Shown here: positions 7,795-16,845 of the stretch, piece after piece
How positions within the stretch are numbered: the first letter of the stretch is position 1
Layout of the letters: every line of letters starts with the position of its first letter
Position numbers and translations under genes: made by a program
From: Ostreiculturibacter nitratireducens
Lineage (GTDB): Bacteria > Pseudomonadota > Alphaproteobacteria > Rhodobacterales > Rhodobacteraceae
NCBI RefSeq assembly: GCF_032670585.1
Contig: NZ_JAVQHL010000001.1
Coordinates: 1,116,001-1,180,000 of the forward strand
Reading direction: 5' to 3'
Length of the DNA: 64,000 bases
Notes under the pieces: generated by a model
What the model saw: the letters and a program-made list of their open reading frames with translations, nothing else
Told to the model about the DNA's origin: nothing
Database searches by the model: none

Positions 7795-10078
7795 TCTCCT
7801 CCCTGGCCTCCTTCAGCCACGTCCAGACACGCAGCGGCGTGAGCGGCATCTGCACTTCGCGCACGCCTTCATCCCAGAGAGCGTCAAGAACCGCGTTCGT
7901 TATGGCGGCAAGAGCCCCGACGGTTCCAGCCTCCCCGCAGCCCTTCATTCCCAAGGGGTTGCCGGTGGCGGGAACAGGTTCGGTCGTGAAACGGATCATG
8001 GGAATATCTTCCGCCCGTGGCATCGCGTAGTCCATGAAAGTTGCCGTGAGCAGCTGGCCCGACGCATCATGGACGGCGTTTTCGCAGACCGCTTGGCCGA
8101 GGCCCTGGGCAACGCCCCCGTGGATCTGCCCCTCGACCAGTTGCGGGTGCATGAGATTGCCGAAATCGTCGGTGACGGTGTAGGCGAGAAGCTGTATCTG
8201 CCCGGTTTCCGGGTCCACCTCCACCTCCGCGATATGGGCGCCGTTCGGGTAGGACCGGTGGTCGAGCTCGATCTCCCGCTTGTGCCGCAGAAGGTCGTTC
8301 CGCCCCGAAGCGCGCGCCTGCTCCGCAGCTTCGAGCAGCGTCATGACCCGGTTGGACCCCAGCGCGCGGAAGGCGCCCTCGTCGAAGTCGACATCGGCCT
8401 CCGGAACGTCGAGCGCATCGGCGACGAAGGGCGTGAAGGCCTCGATCGCGGCCTCGACGGTGGCGAGCGTCGCCGTCGACTGCACCGTGACCGATCGCGA
8501 TCCCCCCGTGCCGCCACCCTTCGCGATCAGGTCGCTGTCGCCCTGGACGATGCGGATCTTGTCCAGCGGGATGCCCGAGGTGTCGGACAGGAACTGCGCG
8601 AAGACCGTCTCGTGTCCCTGCCCGTTCGACTGGGTCCCGACGAAGAGCGACACGGTGCCGTCCTCGTTGAAGGCGATTTCCGCGGTTTCATTGGCGTCAC
8701 CCAGGATCGCCTCGATGTAGTAACAGGTTCCAAGCCCTCGGAGCTTGCCGGCCTTGGCCGATGCTGCCCGGCGGGCGGCGAAGCCCTCCAAATCCGCCTC
8801 CGTCCGCGCTCGCGCCGCGGCGCGTGGAAAATCGCCCACGTCGAAGACCTCCCCCGCGACTGTATCGTAGGGGAAATTCCGGATGTAGTTCTTGTCGCGC
8901 AACTCCCAGGGATCGACGCCGAGGACGCGGGCGGACTTGTCGATCAGCCGTTCCAGCGTCGTGATGGACTCCGGGCGCCCCGCACCGCGGTAGGCGTCGG
9001 TCTGCGTGGTGTTGGTGTAGATGCCCTTCGCCGAAACGAAAGCCGTCTTGATGTCGTAGACCCCGGTCATCACCTTCGACGCGACCTCCGACTGTATAAG
9101 CTGGCCGAAGTTCGAATTATAGGCACCAAGATTTGACAGAATGTTGACGCGGTAACCGACGATGCGATGGTCCGCGTCGAAGGCGAGCTCCGCGTCGGAG
9201 ATGAGGTCGCGCCCGGCATTGTCCGAAAGCATCGATTCCGTCCGGTCCCCCGTCCAGCGCACAGGGCGGCCGAGCGCCCGCGCGGCATGTGAGATAACGA
9301 GGTATTCCGGATAGTTGAACGACTTCATGCCAAAGCCGCCACCGACGTCCGGCGTCGTGACGCGGACGGCCTCTTTCGGCAGGCCGAGGCTCTCGGCAAG
9401 CTCGTCCTTCTGGTTCCAGACGCCCTGCCCGTTGAAACAGAAATGCAGCCGCGAGCTGTCCCATTCAGCGAAGGCGACGCGAGGCTCCATGGAGTTCACG
9501 ATTATCCGGTTGTGCACGGTGCGCAGCGACACCCGATGCGCGGCGCCGGCGAAGGCGGCCTCGGTCGCCGCCTCGTCGCCGATCGCCCAGTCGAAGGCCA
9601 GGTTGCCGGGCGCCTCGGGGTGGATCGCCTCGCCCCCGACGGAGATATCCAGATGGACGGGAAGCTCCGCGAAATCGAATGCGATTGCCTCGGCCGCGTC
9701 CTTGGCCTGCGCCAGCGTTTCCGCCACCACGCAGGCGATCGGCTCGCCGACGAAGCGCACCCGCCCCTTGGCGAGGACCGGCCGTTCCGGCCTCGCGCCC
9801 CTCGATCCGTCGCGATTCCCGATTGGGACGCTTCTCATCCCCAGCTTGACGCCCGCCTCCTCCAGATCGGCCGAGGTCAGAACGGCCACGACACCCGGCA
9901 TTCCGGCGGCATCCGAAGTATCGAGCGCCGTGATCTCGGCATGGGCGACCGGAGAACGCAGGAAAAAGGCGACAAGCGCATCCTGCGGCGCGATGTCATC
10001 CACAAAGCGGCCGTGCCCGGTCAGAAGCCTGATATCCTCAAGCCGCTTGACGCTCTGGCTCTTGCCGAATTTCGACAT
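7775..10078 (-). CDS. Xanthine dehydrogenase / CoxL-family molybdopterin-binding subunit, stand-alone
   Basis: A 767-aa large subunit of the molybdenum hydroxylase family. The N-terminal a/b hammerhead begins RLEDIRLLTGHGRFVDD. Cofactor-binding segments include VGGGFGMKS and TDAYRGAGRPES. AYRGAGR is the signature of form II/'orphan' CoxL proteins rather than the AYxCSFR of true CO dehydrogenase. The C-terminus has GMKGCGEAGTVGA with the catalytic-glutamate-type GEAG motif. The ATG at 10078 is preceded by GGGAGGAG and was chosen over an in-frame start 15 bases upstream. These enzymes normally need an FAD subunit and a 2Fe-2S subunit; neither is adjacent. The substrate is unknown. Confidence 0.88.
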   Translation of the reverse strand: MSKFGKSQSVKRLEDIRLLTGHGRFVDDIAPQDALVAFFLRSPVAHAEITALDTSDAAGMPGVVAVLTSADLEEAGVKLGMRSVPIGNRDGSRGARPERPVLAKGRVRFVGEPIACVVAETLAQAKDAAEAIAFDFAELPVHLDISVGGEAIHPEAPGNLAFDWAIGDEAATEAAFAGAAHRVSLRTVHNRIIVNSMEPRVAFAEWDSSRLHFCFNGQGVWNQKDELAESLGLPKEAVRVTTPDVGGGFGMKSFNYPEYLVISHAARALGRPVRWTGDRTESMLSDNAGRDLISDAELAFDADHRIVGYRVNILSNLGAYNSNFGQLIQSEVASKVMTGVYDIKTAFVSAKGIYTNTTQTDAYRGAGRPESITTLERLIDKSARVLGVDPWELRDKNYIRNFPYDTVAGEVFDVGDFPRAAARARTEADLEGFAARRAASAKAGKLRGLGTCYYIEAILGDANETAEIAFNEDGTVSLFVGTQSNGQGHETVFAQFLSDTSGIPLDKIRIVQGDSDLIAKGGGTGGSRSVTVQSTATLATVEAAIEAFTPFVADALDVPEADVDFDEGAFRALGSNRVMTLLEAAEQARASGRNDLLRHKREIELDHRSYPNGAHIAEVEVDPETGQIQLLAYTVTDDFGNLMHPQLVEGQIHGGVAQGLGQAVCENAVHDASGQLLTATFMDYAMPRAEDIPMIRFTTEPVPATGNPLGMKGCGEAGTVGALAAITNAVLDALWDEGVREVQMPLTPLRVWTWLKEAREESVAPVH

Positions 10079-10143
10079 CTGCTCCTCCCGCACAGCCCTC
10101 TAGACCAAAGCCTAGCGGCTGCACGGGAAGGTGCCAATGCTCC

Positions 10144-11289
10144 TCAGCCGCGCAGGCTCATCGTGGTGGCGATCGTCATGTCGCCAAACCCGTTGAAACG
10201 GGTGTTGGTGGCCGACGAATAGGCGCCCATCCCGTGGAAGACCACGTAGTCTTCCTCCGACATGTCGACCGGCAGGCCAAGCTCACCCGGCAGCTTGTCG
10301 ACGCTGTCGCAGGTCGGTCCGAAGACGGTGCGCAGACGCGGCTCGCCCTCGCGGCGGGCGCCATCGGGCGAGATGACTTCGGCGCGGTCGATCAGGCCCG
10401 CGAGCGGAAGTTCGGCGAGGCCACCGTATACGCCGTCGTTCAGGAAGACATGGTTGTCGTCCCGGATAGCCTTGACACGGGTGGCGAGGCTGAAGGCTTC
10501 CGCCACGAGGCCCCGGCCCGGCTCGCAGACGAGCGCGGGACGGTCGTCGCCGAAGGCTTCGGTGGCGACGCGGTCGATCAGCGCGAAGATCGCTTCGAGT
10601 TGCGGCAGCTGTCCGCCCACGCGGTGCGAAGGGAAGCCGCCGCCGACGTTCAGCCGGCGCGCCTTGACGCCCGCGTTGCGGCAGATTCCCGCAGCGGTAC
10701 GGATATAGGCGTCCCAGGCCATCGGATCGGTGCACTGGGTGCCCGGGTGGAAGGTCAGCGAGGGCACGAAGCCCAGCCGCGCGACTTCGGCCAGAAGCTC
10801 GGAGGCGAGTTCCGTCGTCGCGCCGAATTTCGCGCCGAAGTTATAGGCCGCGCCGTTCACCGGCAACTTGAAGCGCACGGAGATCTCGGTGCCCTCCGCC
10901 GGAACCATTTCCGCGAGCTTTGCCAGCTCGCTCCGGCTGTCGACGGAATAGGACTTCACGCCCTGCTCGACGGCGAAGGCGATCTCGGCGCGCGACCGGA
11001 CGGGGTTGTTGTAGTGCAGCGCCGCACCCGGGGCGAGGCGGCGGATCATCGCGATCTCGTTGGGCGAAGCGACGTCGAAGCCCTTGATCCCCGCAGCGAC
11101 GAGGTTCTGGACCACCATCTCGTCGGGGTTCGACTTGACCGCGTAGGTGACGAGCCCGGGGAAGCCCGAGAGGAAACGGCGCGCGGTCGCTTGCAGGACC
11201 ATCGGCGCGAAGAACAGGACCGGGTTGTCCGGCTGCTGAGTGCGGAGGAGTTCGGACGGTTGCGCCCAGATTGTTTTCGAGAGTCCCAT
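10144..11289 (-). CDS. Ornithine decarboxylase-like type III PLP enzyme
   Basis: A fold-III PLP decarboxylase of 381 aa expected to make putrescine from ornithine, with possible lysine activity. The PLP lysine is in TYAVKSNP (Lys52). HPGTQC lies in the barrel. FGPTCDS carries the cysteine typical of eukaryote-type ODCs (Cys327), and a YSS/TNTRFNGF-like end is present. The ATG at 11289, behind AAAGG, agrees with family N-termini; the frame is open 27 codons further upstream. The gene faces an Lrp/AsnC regulator across about 225 bp, so control by that regulator is plausible. In several alphaproteobacteria such genes carry a speF leader RNA; I cannot confirm one here. Confidence 0.85.
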   Translation of the reverse strand: MGLSKTIWAQPSELLRTQQPDNPVLFFAPMVLQATARRFLSGFPGLVTYAVKSNPDEMVVQNLVAAGIKGFDVASPNEIAMIRRLAPGAALHYNNPVRSRAEIAFAVEQGVKSYSVDSRSELAKLAEMVPAEGTEISVRFKLPVNGAAYNFGAKFGATTELASELLAEVARLGFVPSLTFHPGTQCTDPMAWDAYIRTAAGICRNAGVKARRLNVGGGFPSHRVGGQLPQLEAIFALIDRVATEAFGDDRPALVCEPGRGLVAEAFSLATRVKAIRDDNHVFLNDGVYGGLAELPLAGLIDRAEVISPDGARREGEPRLRTVFGPTCDSVDKLPGELGLPVDMSEEDYVVFHGMGAYSSATNTRFNGFGDMTIATTMSLRG

Positions 11290-11515
11290 CGGCGTTGCCT
11301 TTGCCAAAGAGACGCAGCCACCTCTTGCCCCGGCTCGACGGGTCGGGAGACGCTTACGCGTTTCAACCAACCAGGCCAGGTGCGTATGAGCCGCCCTTTT
11401 CCTGAAAACGAAGTGCGGGGGATATGGGGCACATTTCTACCGATCGAAAGAGTAGATTTGCCGCACAGGATCGTTAAATTGACGAAATCGGACGTCAGAT
11501 TGTTGGTGTTGATCA

Positions 11516-11947
11516 ATGGACGAACTGGACCGGAACATTCTGGGGCTTCTGGCCGCCGATGCCCGCATCTCGGTGGCGACTCTGGCCCGCCGACTGAAGG
11601 TTGCACGCTCCACGGTGCAGGCGCGGCTGGAGCGGCTCGAGACCACCGGGGTGATCGCCGGATACACGGTCAAGCTTGGCGAAGCGGCGCAGCAGGCCCG
11701 GATCCGCGCCACGGTCCTGTTGTCGATCGAACCTCGCGCACAGGCCGCGATCCTCACCCGGCTGAGGGCGATTCCCGAGGTCGAGCGGGTCCACACCACC
11801 TCCGGACGGGTTGACCTCCTGCTGCAAGTCGCGGCCCCCTCCACCGCGGTTCTTGACGGAGTACTCGACGCCATAGGCGCCCTGACCGGCGTGAAAAGCT
11901 CCGAAAGCCTCATCCACCTGTCGACGAAACTCGACCGCGCGCTGTGA
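11516..11947 (+). CDS. Lrp/AsnC family transcriptional regulator
   Basis: A 143-aa regulator with an N-terminal helix-turn-helix (MDELDRNILGLLAADAR, then VATLARRLKVARSTVQARLERLE) and a C-terminal RAM ligand-binding domain. Family members form octamers and respond to amino acids. It diverges from the ornithine decarboxylase-like gene, which is the obvious candidate target. The interval between the two is AT-richer than the surroundings (for example 11458-11515), but I could not define an operator. The ribosome-binding site is weak. Confidence 0.9.
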   Translation: MDELDRNILGLLAADARISVATLARRLKVARSTVQARLERLETTGVIAGYTVKLGEAAQQARIRATVLLSIEPRAQAAILTRLRAIPEVERVHTTSGRVDLLLQVAAPSTAVLDGVLDAIGALTGVKSSESLIHLSTKLDRAL

Positions 11948-12028
11948 TCGCGCCCAATGGGCTTGGCCTTCCCGTCCGCATTGGCTAGATGCAGGGCGAG
12001 CGAATGACCAGCAGGGACATCCATACAG

Positions 12029-14803
12029 ATGCCGATGGAAAAGACCTTTGACGCAGGCGCTGCCGAAGCGCGTATCTACGGCCTCTGGGAAGAGGCCAAC
12101 GCCTTCGCGGCCGGGGCCAATGCCTCGCGGGACGAAACCTTCTGCATCATGATCCCGCCGCCGAACGTCACGGGCTCTCTTCACATGGGCCACGCGTTCA
12201 ACAACACGCTTCAGGACATCCTGACGCGCTGGCACCGGATGCGCGGCTTCGACACGCTCTGGCAGCCGGGCCAGGACCACGCGGGCATCGCGACCCAGAT
12301 GGTCGTCGAGCGTGAACTGGCCAAGGACAAGTCCAACCAGACCCGGCGCGAGATGGGCCGCGAGAAGTTCCTGGAGAAGGTCTGGGAATGGAAGGGCAAA
12401 TCCGGCGGCACGATCATCAACCAGCTGAAGCGCCTCGGCGCCTCCTGCGACTGGTCCCGAAACGCCTTCACCATGTCCGGCGCGCCCGGCGCCCCGGCGA
12501 GCGACGAAGGCAACTTCCACGACGCGGTCATCAAGGTCTTCGTCGACCTCTACAACAAGGGCTTCATCTACCGCGGCAAGCGGCTGGTGAACTGGGACCC
12601 GCATTTCGAGACCGCGATCTCCGACCTCGAAGTCGAACAGGTCGAGGTTCAGGGCAGCCTCTGGCGGCTGCGCTACAAGCTGGCCGACGGGCTGACCACG
12701 CGCCACGAGGTGGCGTGGGACGAGGACGGCAACCCCACCGAGTGGGAGGAGCGCGACTACCTCGTCGTCGCGACGACCCGGCCCGAGACAATGCTCGGCG
12801 ACACCGGCGTCGCCGTGCACCCGGAGGACCCGCGCTATCAGCACCTGATCGGCAAGGAGGTCATCCTTCCGCTTTGCGGCCGCCGCATCCCGATCGTCGC
12901 GGACGAATACGCCGACCCGACCAAGGGCACCGGCGCCGTCAAGATCACGCCCGCCCATGACTTCAACGACTGGGGCGTCGGCCAGCGCCAGGGCCTGCGC
13001 GCGATCAACGTCATGGACACCCGCGCCGCGATGGCGATCAGGGACAACGCGGACTTCGCCGAGGGCTGCGACGCGGACCTTATCGCCAAGTGCATCGAGA
13101 TGTTCCACGGCCGCGACCGCTACGAGGCCCGCGACGCGATCGTCACCGAGGCGCGCGACAACGGCTGGCTGGACGGTATCGACGCCGACAAGCACATGGT
13201 TCCGCATGGCGACCGTTCGAAGGTTGCGATCGAGCCGTTCCTCACCGACCAGTGGTTCGTCGACACCGCGAAGATCGTCGGACCCGCGATCGACGCCGTT
13301 CGGCAGGGCAAGACCAAAATCCTGCCCGAGCAGCACGAGAAGGTCTATTTCCACTGGCTCGAGAACATCGAGCCCTGGTGCATCTCGCGCCAGCTCTGGT
13401 GGGGGCACCAGATCCCGGTGTGGTATGACGACGAGGGCAACGCCTATTGCGCGGCGACCGAGGAAGAGGCGCGTGCGCAGGCGGGCGGCAAGGCGCTTAC
13501 TCGCGACCCCGACGTTCTCGACACGTGGTTCTCCTCGGGCCTCTGGCCGATCGGCACGCTGGGCTGGCCGGAGGAGACGCCGGAACTTCAGAAATACTTC
13601 CCCACCGACGTCCTCATCACCGGCTTCGACATCATCTTCTTCTGGGTCGCCCGGATGATGATGATGCAGCTCGCCGTCGTGAACCAGATCCCGTTCCACA
13701 CCGTCTATGTCCACGCCCTCGTCCGCGACGAGAAGGGCAAGAAGATGTCGAAGTCGCTCGGCAACGTCCTCGACCCGCTTGACCTCATCGACGAATTCGG
13801 CGCGGACGCGGTGCGCTTCACGCTGACCTCGATGGCGGCGATGGGGCGCGACCTGAAGCTGTCGACCTCGCGGATCGCGGGCTACCGGAACTTCGGCACG
13901 AAGATCTGGAACGCCACCCGCTTCGCGGAGATGAACCACGTCTTCAACGGCAAGGCCGAACCCGGCATCCCGGCGGCCACGCACACTGTCAACCGCTGGA
14001 TCATCGGCGAAACCGCCCGCGTGCGCGAAGCGGTCGATGCCGCGCTTGCCGACTACCGCTTCAACGACGCCGCGAATGCGCTATACGGCTTCGTCTGGGG
14101 CAAGGTCTGTGACTGGTATGTGGAATTCTCGAAGCCCCTGATGGACGGCGAACTGGCGCATGAAACCCGCGCCACGATGCGCTGGGTTCTCGACCAGTGC
14201 TACATCCTCCTGCACCCGTTCATGCCCTTCATCACCGAAGAGCTCTGGGGCCTGACGGACGACCGCGCGAAGCTTCTGGTCCACGCTGACTGGCCCGCCT
14301 ACACGGTGCGCGAGCTTCTCGACCCCGACGCCGACCGCGAGATGAACTGGGTCATCGGCCTCATCGAGGAAATCCGCTCGGCCCGGGCGCAGGTCCATGT
14401 GCCGGTCGGGCTCAAGCTCCCGATCATCGAGGTTTCGCTCGATGCCCGCGGCAAGGATGCCTGGTCGCGCAACGCGGCGTTGATCGAGCGCCTCGCCCGG
14501 ATCGAGGGCAAGACCGAAGGCGCGGCGCCCAAGGGCGCGATCAGCATCGCGGTCGAGGGCGGCCTCTTCGCGATCCCGCTCGAAGGCGTGATCGACGTGG
14601 CGGAAGAGAAGGCCCGCCTCGCCAAGACGCTCGAAAAACTCGACAAGGATCTGAACGGCCTTCGTGGTCGCCTCGCGAACCCGAAGTTCGTCGAGAGCGC
14701 GCCCGAGGAAGTCGTCGATGAAACCCGCGAGAAGCTGGACCTCGGCGAGGAGGAGGCGGGCAAGATCCGCGCCGCCCTCGCCCGTCTCGCGGAAGTGGGA
14801 TGA
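12029..14803 (+). CDS. valS: Valyl-tRNA synthetase
   Basis: Charges tRNA-Val. The protein is 924 aa, usual for the alphaproteobacterial enzyme. The class I signature PPPNVTGSLHMGHAF has its HIGH box at residues 52-55, and KMSKS is at 572-576. The editing domain lies between, with ATTRPETMLGDT near 250. The C-terminus carries the tRNA-binding coiled coil (AEEKARLAKTLEKLDKDLN). A second ATG two codons in is an alternative start. In many alphaproteobacteria valS sits beside the PopZ-like/tolC genes; here they are 9 kb apart. Confidence 0.97.
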   Translation: MPMEKTFDAGAAEARIYGLWEEANAFAAGANASRDETFCIMIPPPNVTGSLHMGHAFNNTLQDILTRWHRMRGFDTLWQPGQDHAGIATQMVVERELAKDKSNQTRREMGREKFLEKVWEWKGKSGGTIINQLKRLGASCDWSRNAFTMSGAPGAPASDEGNFHDAVIKVFVDLYNKGFIYRGKRLVNWDPHFETAISDLEVEQVEVQGSLWRLRYKLADGLTTRHEVAWDEDGNPTEWEERDYLVVATTRPETMLGDTGVAVHPEDPRYQHLIGKEVILPLCGRRIPIVADEYADPTKGTGAVKITPAHDFNDWGVGQRQGLRAINVMDTRAAMAIRDNADFAEGCDADLIAKCIEMFHGRDRYEARDAIVTEARDNGWLDGIDADKHMVPHGDRSKVAIEPFLTDQWFVDTAKIVGPAIDAVRQGKTKILPEQHEKVYFHWLENIEPWCISRQLWWGHQIPVWYDDEGNAYCAATEEEARAQAGGKALTRDPDVLDTWFSSGLWPIGTLGWPEETPELQKYFPTDVLITGFDIIFFWVARMMMMQLAVVNQIPFHTVYVHALVRDEKGKKMSKSLGNVLDPLDLIDEFGADAVRFTLTSMAAMGRDLKLSTSRIAGYRNFGTKIWNATRFAEMNHVFNGKAEPGIPAATHTVNRWIIGETARVREAVDAALADYRFNDAANALYGFVWGKVCDWYVEFSKPLMDGELAHETRATMRWVLDQCYILLHPFMPFITEELWGLTDDRAKLLVHADWPAYTVRELLDPDADREMNWVIGLIEEIRSARAQVHVPVGLKLPIIEVSLDARGKDAWSRNAALIERLARIEGKTEGAAPKGAISIAVEGGLFAIPLEGVIDVAEEKARLAKTLEKLDKDLNGLRGRLANPKFVESAPEEVVDETREKLDLGEEEAGKIRAALARLAEVG

Positions 14804-14851
14804 CATTCCAAGTCCGGTCTTTCCGCACTATGTTCGTTACGGAGGGACCCG

Positions 14852-15187
14852 ATGTCCGACTGGCTGAACAAGATAGCTGAACGGCGGATGCTCAAGGCGC
14901 GCGCCGAGGGCAAGCTCGCCGGGTTGTCCGGCGAGGGGAAACCCCTGCCGGAACGCCTGGGCGACGCCTTCGTCGATACCGGAGAGGCGGTGGGCTTCCG
15001 GATCATGGCCGAGGCCGGGGCCCTGCCCGACGAGATCCGCCTTCAGAAGGTGGTCGACGCCGCCCGAGCACGTCTTTCCACGCTGACCGACGAGGCAGAG
15101 CGCAAGGCCGCCATGGCCGATCTCGCCGAAGCGGAGATGCGCCTCGCCATCGCCAAGGAAGCGCGCCGGAAATTCCTCAAGGGTTGA
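14852..15187 (+). CDS. DUF1992 protein (DnaJ-homologue subfamily C member 28-like)
   Basis: A small soluble protein of 111 aa matching DUF1992: the opening LNKIAERRMLKARAEGKLAG and the later GKPLPERLGD are the family core. Bacterial members are conserved but uncharacterised; the eukaryotic relative is DNAJC28. It lies 48 bp downstream of valS, with GGAGGG before the ATG, and is followed 55 bp later by an aminotransferase gene. All three may be read together. Confidence 0.82.
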   Translation: MSDWLNKIAERRMLKARAEGKLAGLSGEGKPLPERLGDAFVDTGEAVGFRIMAEAGALPDEIRLQKVVDAARARLSTLTDEAERKAAMADLAEAEMRLAIAKEARRKFLKG

Positions 15188-15242
15188 CGCGCCCGAAGTC
15201 CGAATCCTTGCGCGCGGCACGGGTTTCAGGCCAACTCCCCCC

Positions 15243-16349
15243 ATGACCGGACCGCGCTACACACGCCTCGTCGAAAGCCTCCCCGCCACGGTGCCCTTCG
15301 TCGGCCCCGAGACACAGGAACGCGTGCGCGGCCGCCCCTTCAAGGCGCGCCTCGGTGCGAACGAAAGCGTCTTCGGCCCCTCGCCCAAGGCCATCGAGGC
15401 GATGGCACGCGCGGCGCGCGAGGTCTGGATGTACGGCGACCCGGAAAACCATGACCTCCGCCACGCGCTCGCCGCCCATCATGGCGTCGGCCCTCAGAAC
15501 ATCGTCGTGGGCGAAGGGATCGACGGCCTCCTCGGATACCTCGTCCGCATGCTCGTCGACCCGGGCGATCCGGTCGTGACTTCGGATGGCGCCTACCCGA
15601 CCTTCAACTTCCATGTCGCGGGCTTCGGAGGCGTGCTCCACAAGGTTCCCTATCGGGGTGACCACGAGGATCCCGAAGCGCTTGCCGCCAAGGCCGCCGA
15701 GACCGGGGCGAAGCTTGTCTATCTCGCCAATCCGGACAACCCGATGGGGTCCTGGCACGGCGCCGAGGCCATCGCCGCCATGATAGAGGCCATGCCGGAC
15801 GGCACCCTCCTCGCCCTCGACGAGGCCTATATCGACCTCGCACCCGAAGGCACCGCCCCCCGGATCGACCCGGAGGATCCGCGCGTCATCCGGTTCCGGA
15901 CCTTCTCCAAGGGCTACGGAATGGCAGGCGCCCGCGTCGGCTATGCGATCTGTGCCGCCCCGCTCGCCACCGCGTTCAACAAGATCCGCAACCACTTCGG
16001 CATGTCCCGCGTCTCGCAGGCGGGCGCGCTTGCCGCGCTTGCCGACAAGGACTGGCTGGAACAAGTCAAGGCGCGCGTCGAAGCGGCCCGCAATCGCCTC
16101 GGCGTCATTGCGCGTGAAAACGGCCTCGCGCCGCTCCCCTCCGCCACCAACTTCGTTACCATGGACTGTGGCGCGGACGGGACTTTCGCGCGAAGGGTTC
16201 TCGCCGAACTCATCGCCCGCGACATCTTCGTGCGAATGCCCTTCGTCGCACCGCACGACCGATGCATCCGCATAAGCTGCGGCCGCGATGAGGACCTTGC
16301 CGCCTTCGCCGCCGCGCTCCCGGAGGCGCTTGCGGTGGCACGGGGATAG
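15243..16349 (+). CDS. HisC-like pyridoxal-phosphate aminotransferase
   Basis: A fold-I class I/II aminotransferase of 368 aa close to histidinol-phosphate aminotransferases: LGANESVFGPSP near residue 37, LANPDNPMG near 160, DEAY near 195, and the PLP lysine in RTFSKGYGMAG (Lys223). R-containing ends (CIRISCG) match the substrate-carboxylate site. No his genes lie nearby. Rhodobacterales often carry a second HisC-like enzyme that transaminates aromatic or other amino acids, so I do not assign hisC. Confidence 0.85.
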   Translation: MTGPRYTRLVESLPATVPFVGPETQERVRGRPFKARLGANESVFGPSPKAIEAMARAAREVWMYGDPENHDLRHALAAHHGVGPQNIVVGEGIDGLLGYLVRMLVDPGDPVVTSDGAYPTFNFHVAGFGGVLHKVPYRGDHEDPEALAAKAAETGAKLVYLANPDNPMGSWHGAEAIAAMIEAMPDGTLLALDEAYIDLAPEGTAPRIDPEDPRVIRFRTFSKGYGMAGARVGYAICAAPLATAFNKIRNHFGMSRVSQAGALAALADKDWLEQVKARVEAARNRLGVIARENGLAPLPSATNFVTMDCGADGTFARRVLAELIARDIFVRMPFVAPHDRCIRISCGRDEDLAAFAAALPEALAVARG

Positions 16350-16435
16350 TCGGCCCGCTGTCACCCATTCGTGATTTGCCGGACTGGCGGAAACCTCTGC
16401 AATTGCTGCATGAATTCCGCCTGATGGAGCCCACG

Positions 16436-16789
16436 ATGAACCGCCGCCACCTGATCCTCGCCGGTCTCACCCTTCCCGGACTGGCACATGCGCAGACAAC
16501 CGACCACAGCGGCCACGGCGCTGCCGTTCCGGACAACCCTGCCGCCCGCGCCTTCGCCGAGGCCAACACCCGGATGCACGAGGCCATGGCAATCGAGTTC
16601 ACGGGCGATGCCGACCTGGACTTCGTGCGGGGCATGATCCCGCATCACGAAGGCGCGGTGGAGATGGCGAGGATCGTGCTGGAACACGGGCAGGATCCCG
16701 AGGTTCGCCAGCTGGCCCAAGCTGTAATCAGCGCGCAGGAAACGGAAATCGCCTGGATGCGCGACTGGCTCGCCAAGAGGGGCGCCTGA
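16436..16789 (+). CDS. Exported DUF305 protein
   Basis: A 117-aa exported protein. It opens with MNRRHLILAGLTLPGLAHA, an arginine-pair signal peptide with a likely cleavage after AHA. The DUF305 core follows: histidine-rich TTDHSGHG, then DLDFVRGMIPHHEGAVEMA and the late EIAWMRDW. DUF305 members (CopM and related) are ferritin-like helical proteins, some of which bind copper; metal binding here is inferred from the His/Met-rich core. The ATG at 16436 was chosen because it begins the signal peptide. Confidence 0.85.
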   Translation: MNRRHLILAGLTLPGLAHAQTTDHSGHGAAVPDNPAARAFAEANTRMHEAMAIEFTGDADLDFVRGMIPHHEGAVEMARIVLEHGQDPEVRQLAQAVISAQETEIAWMRDWLAKRGA

Positions 16790-16845
16790 GCTTCACCTGG
16801 CCCGGCATTTCCCGAGAGCGGTGGAGGGCCGCTGCCACGCCGCTC

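Noticed and set aside
11513..13984. 823-codon minus-strand frame opposite valS
   Set aside because: Antisense to an unmistakable valyl-tRNA synthetase; composition typical of complementary-frame artefacts.
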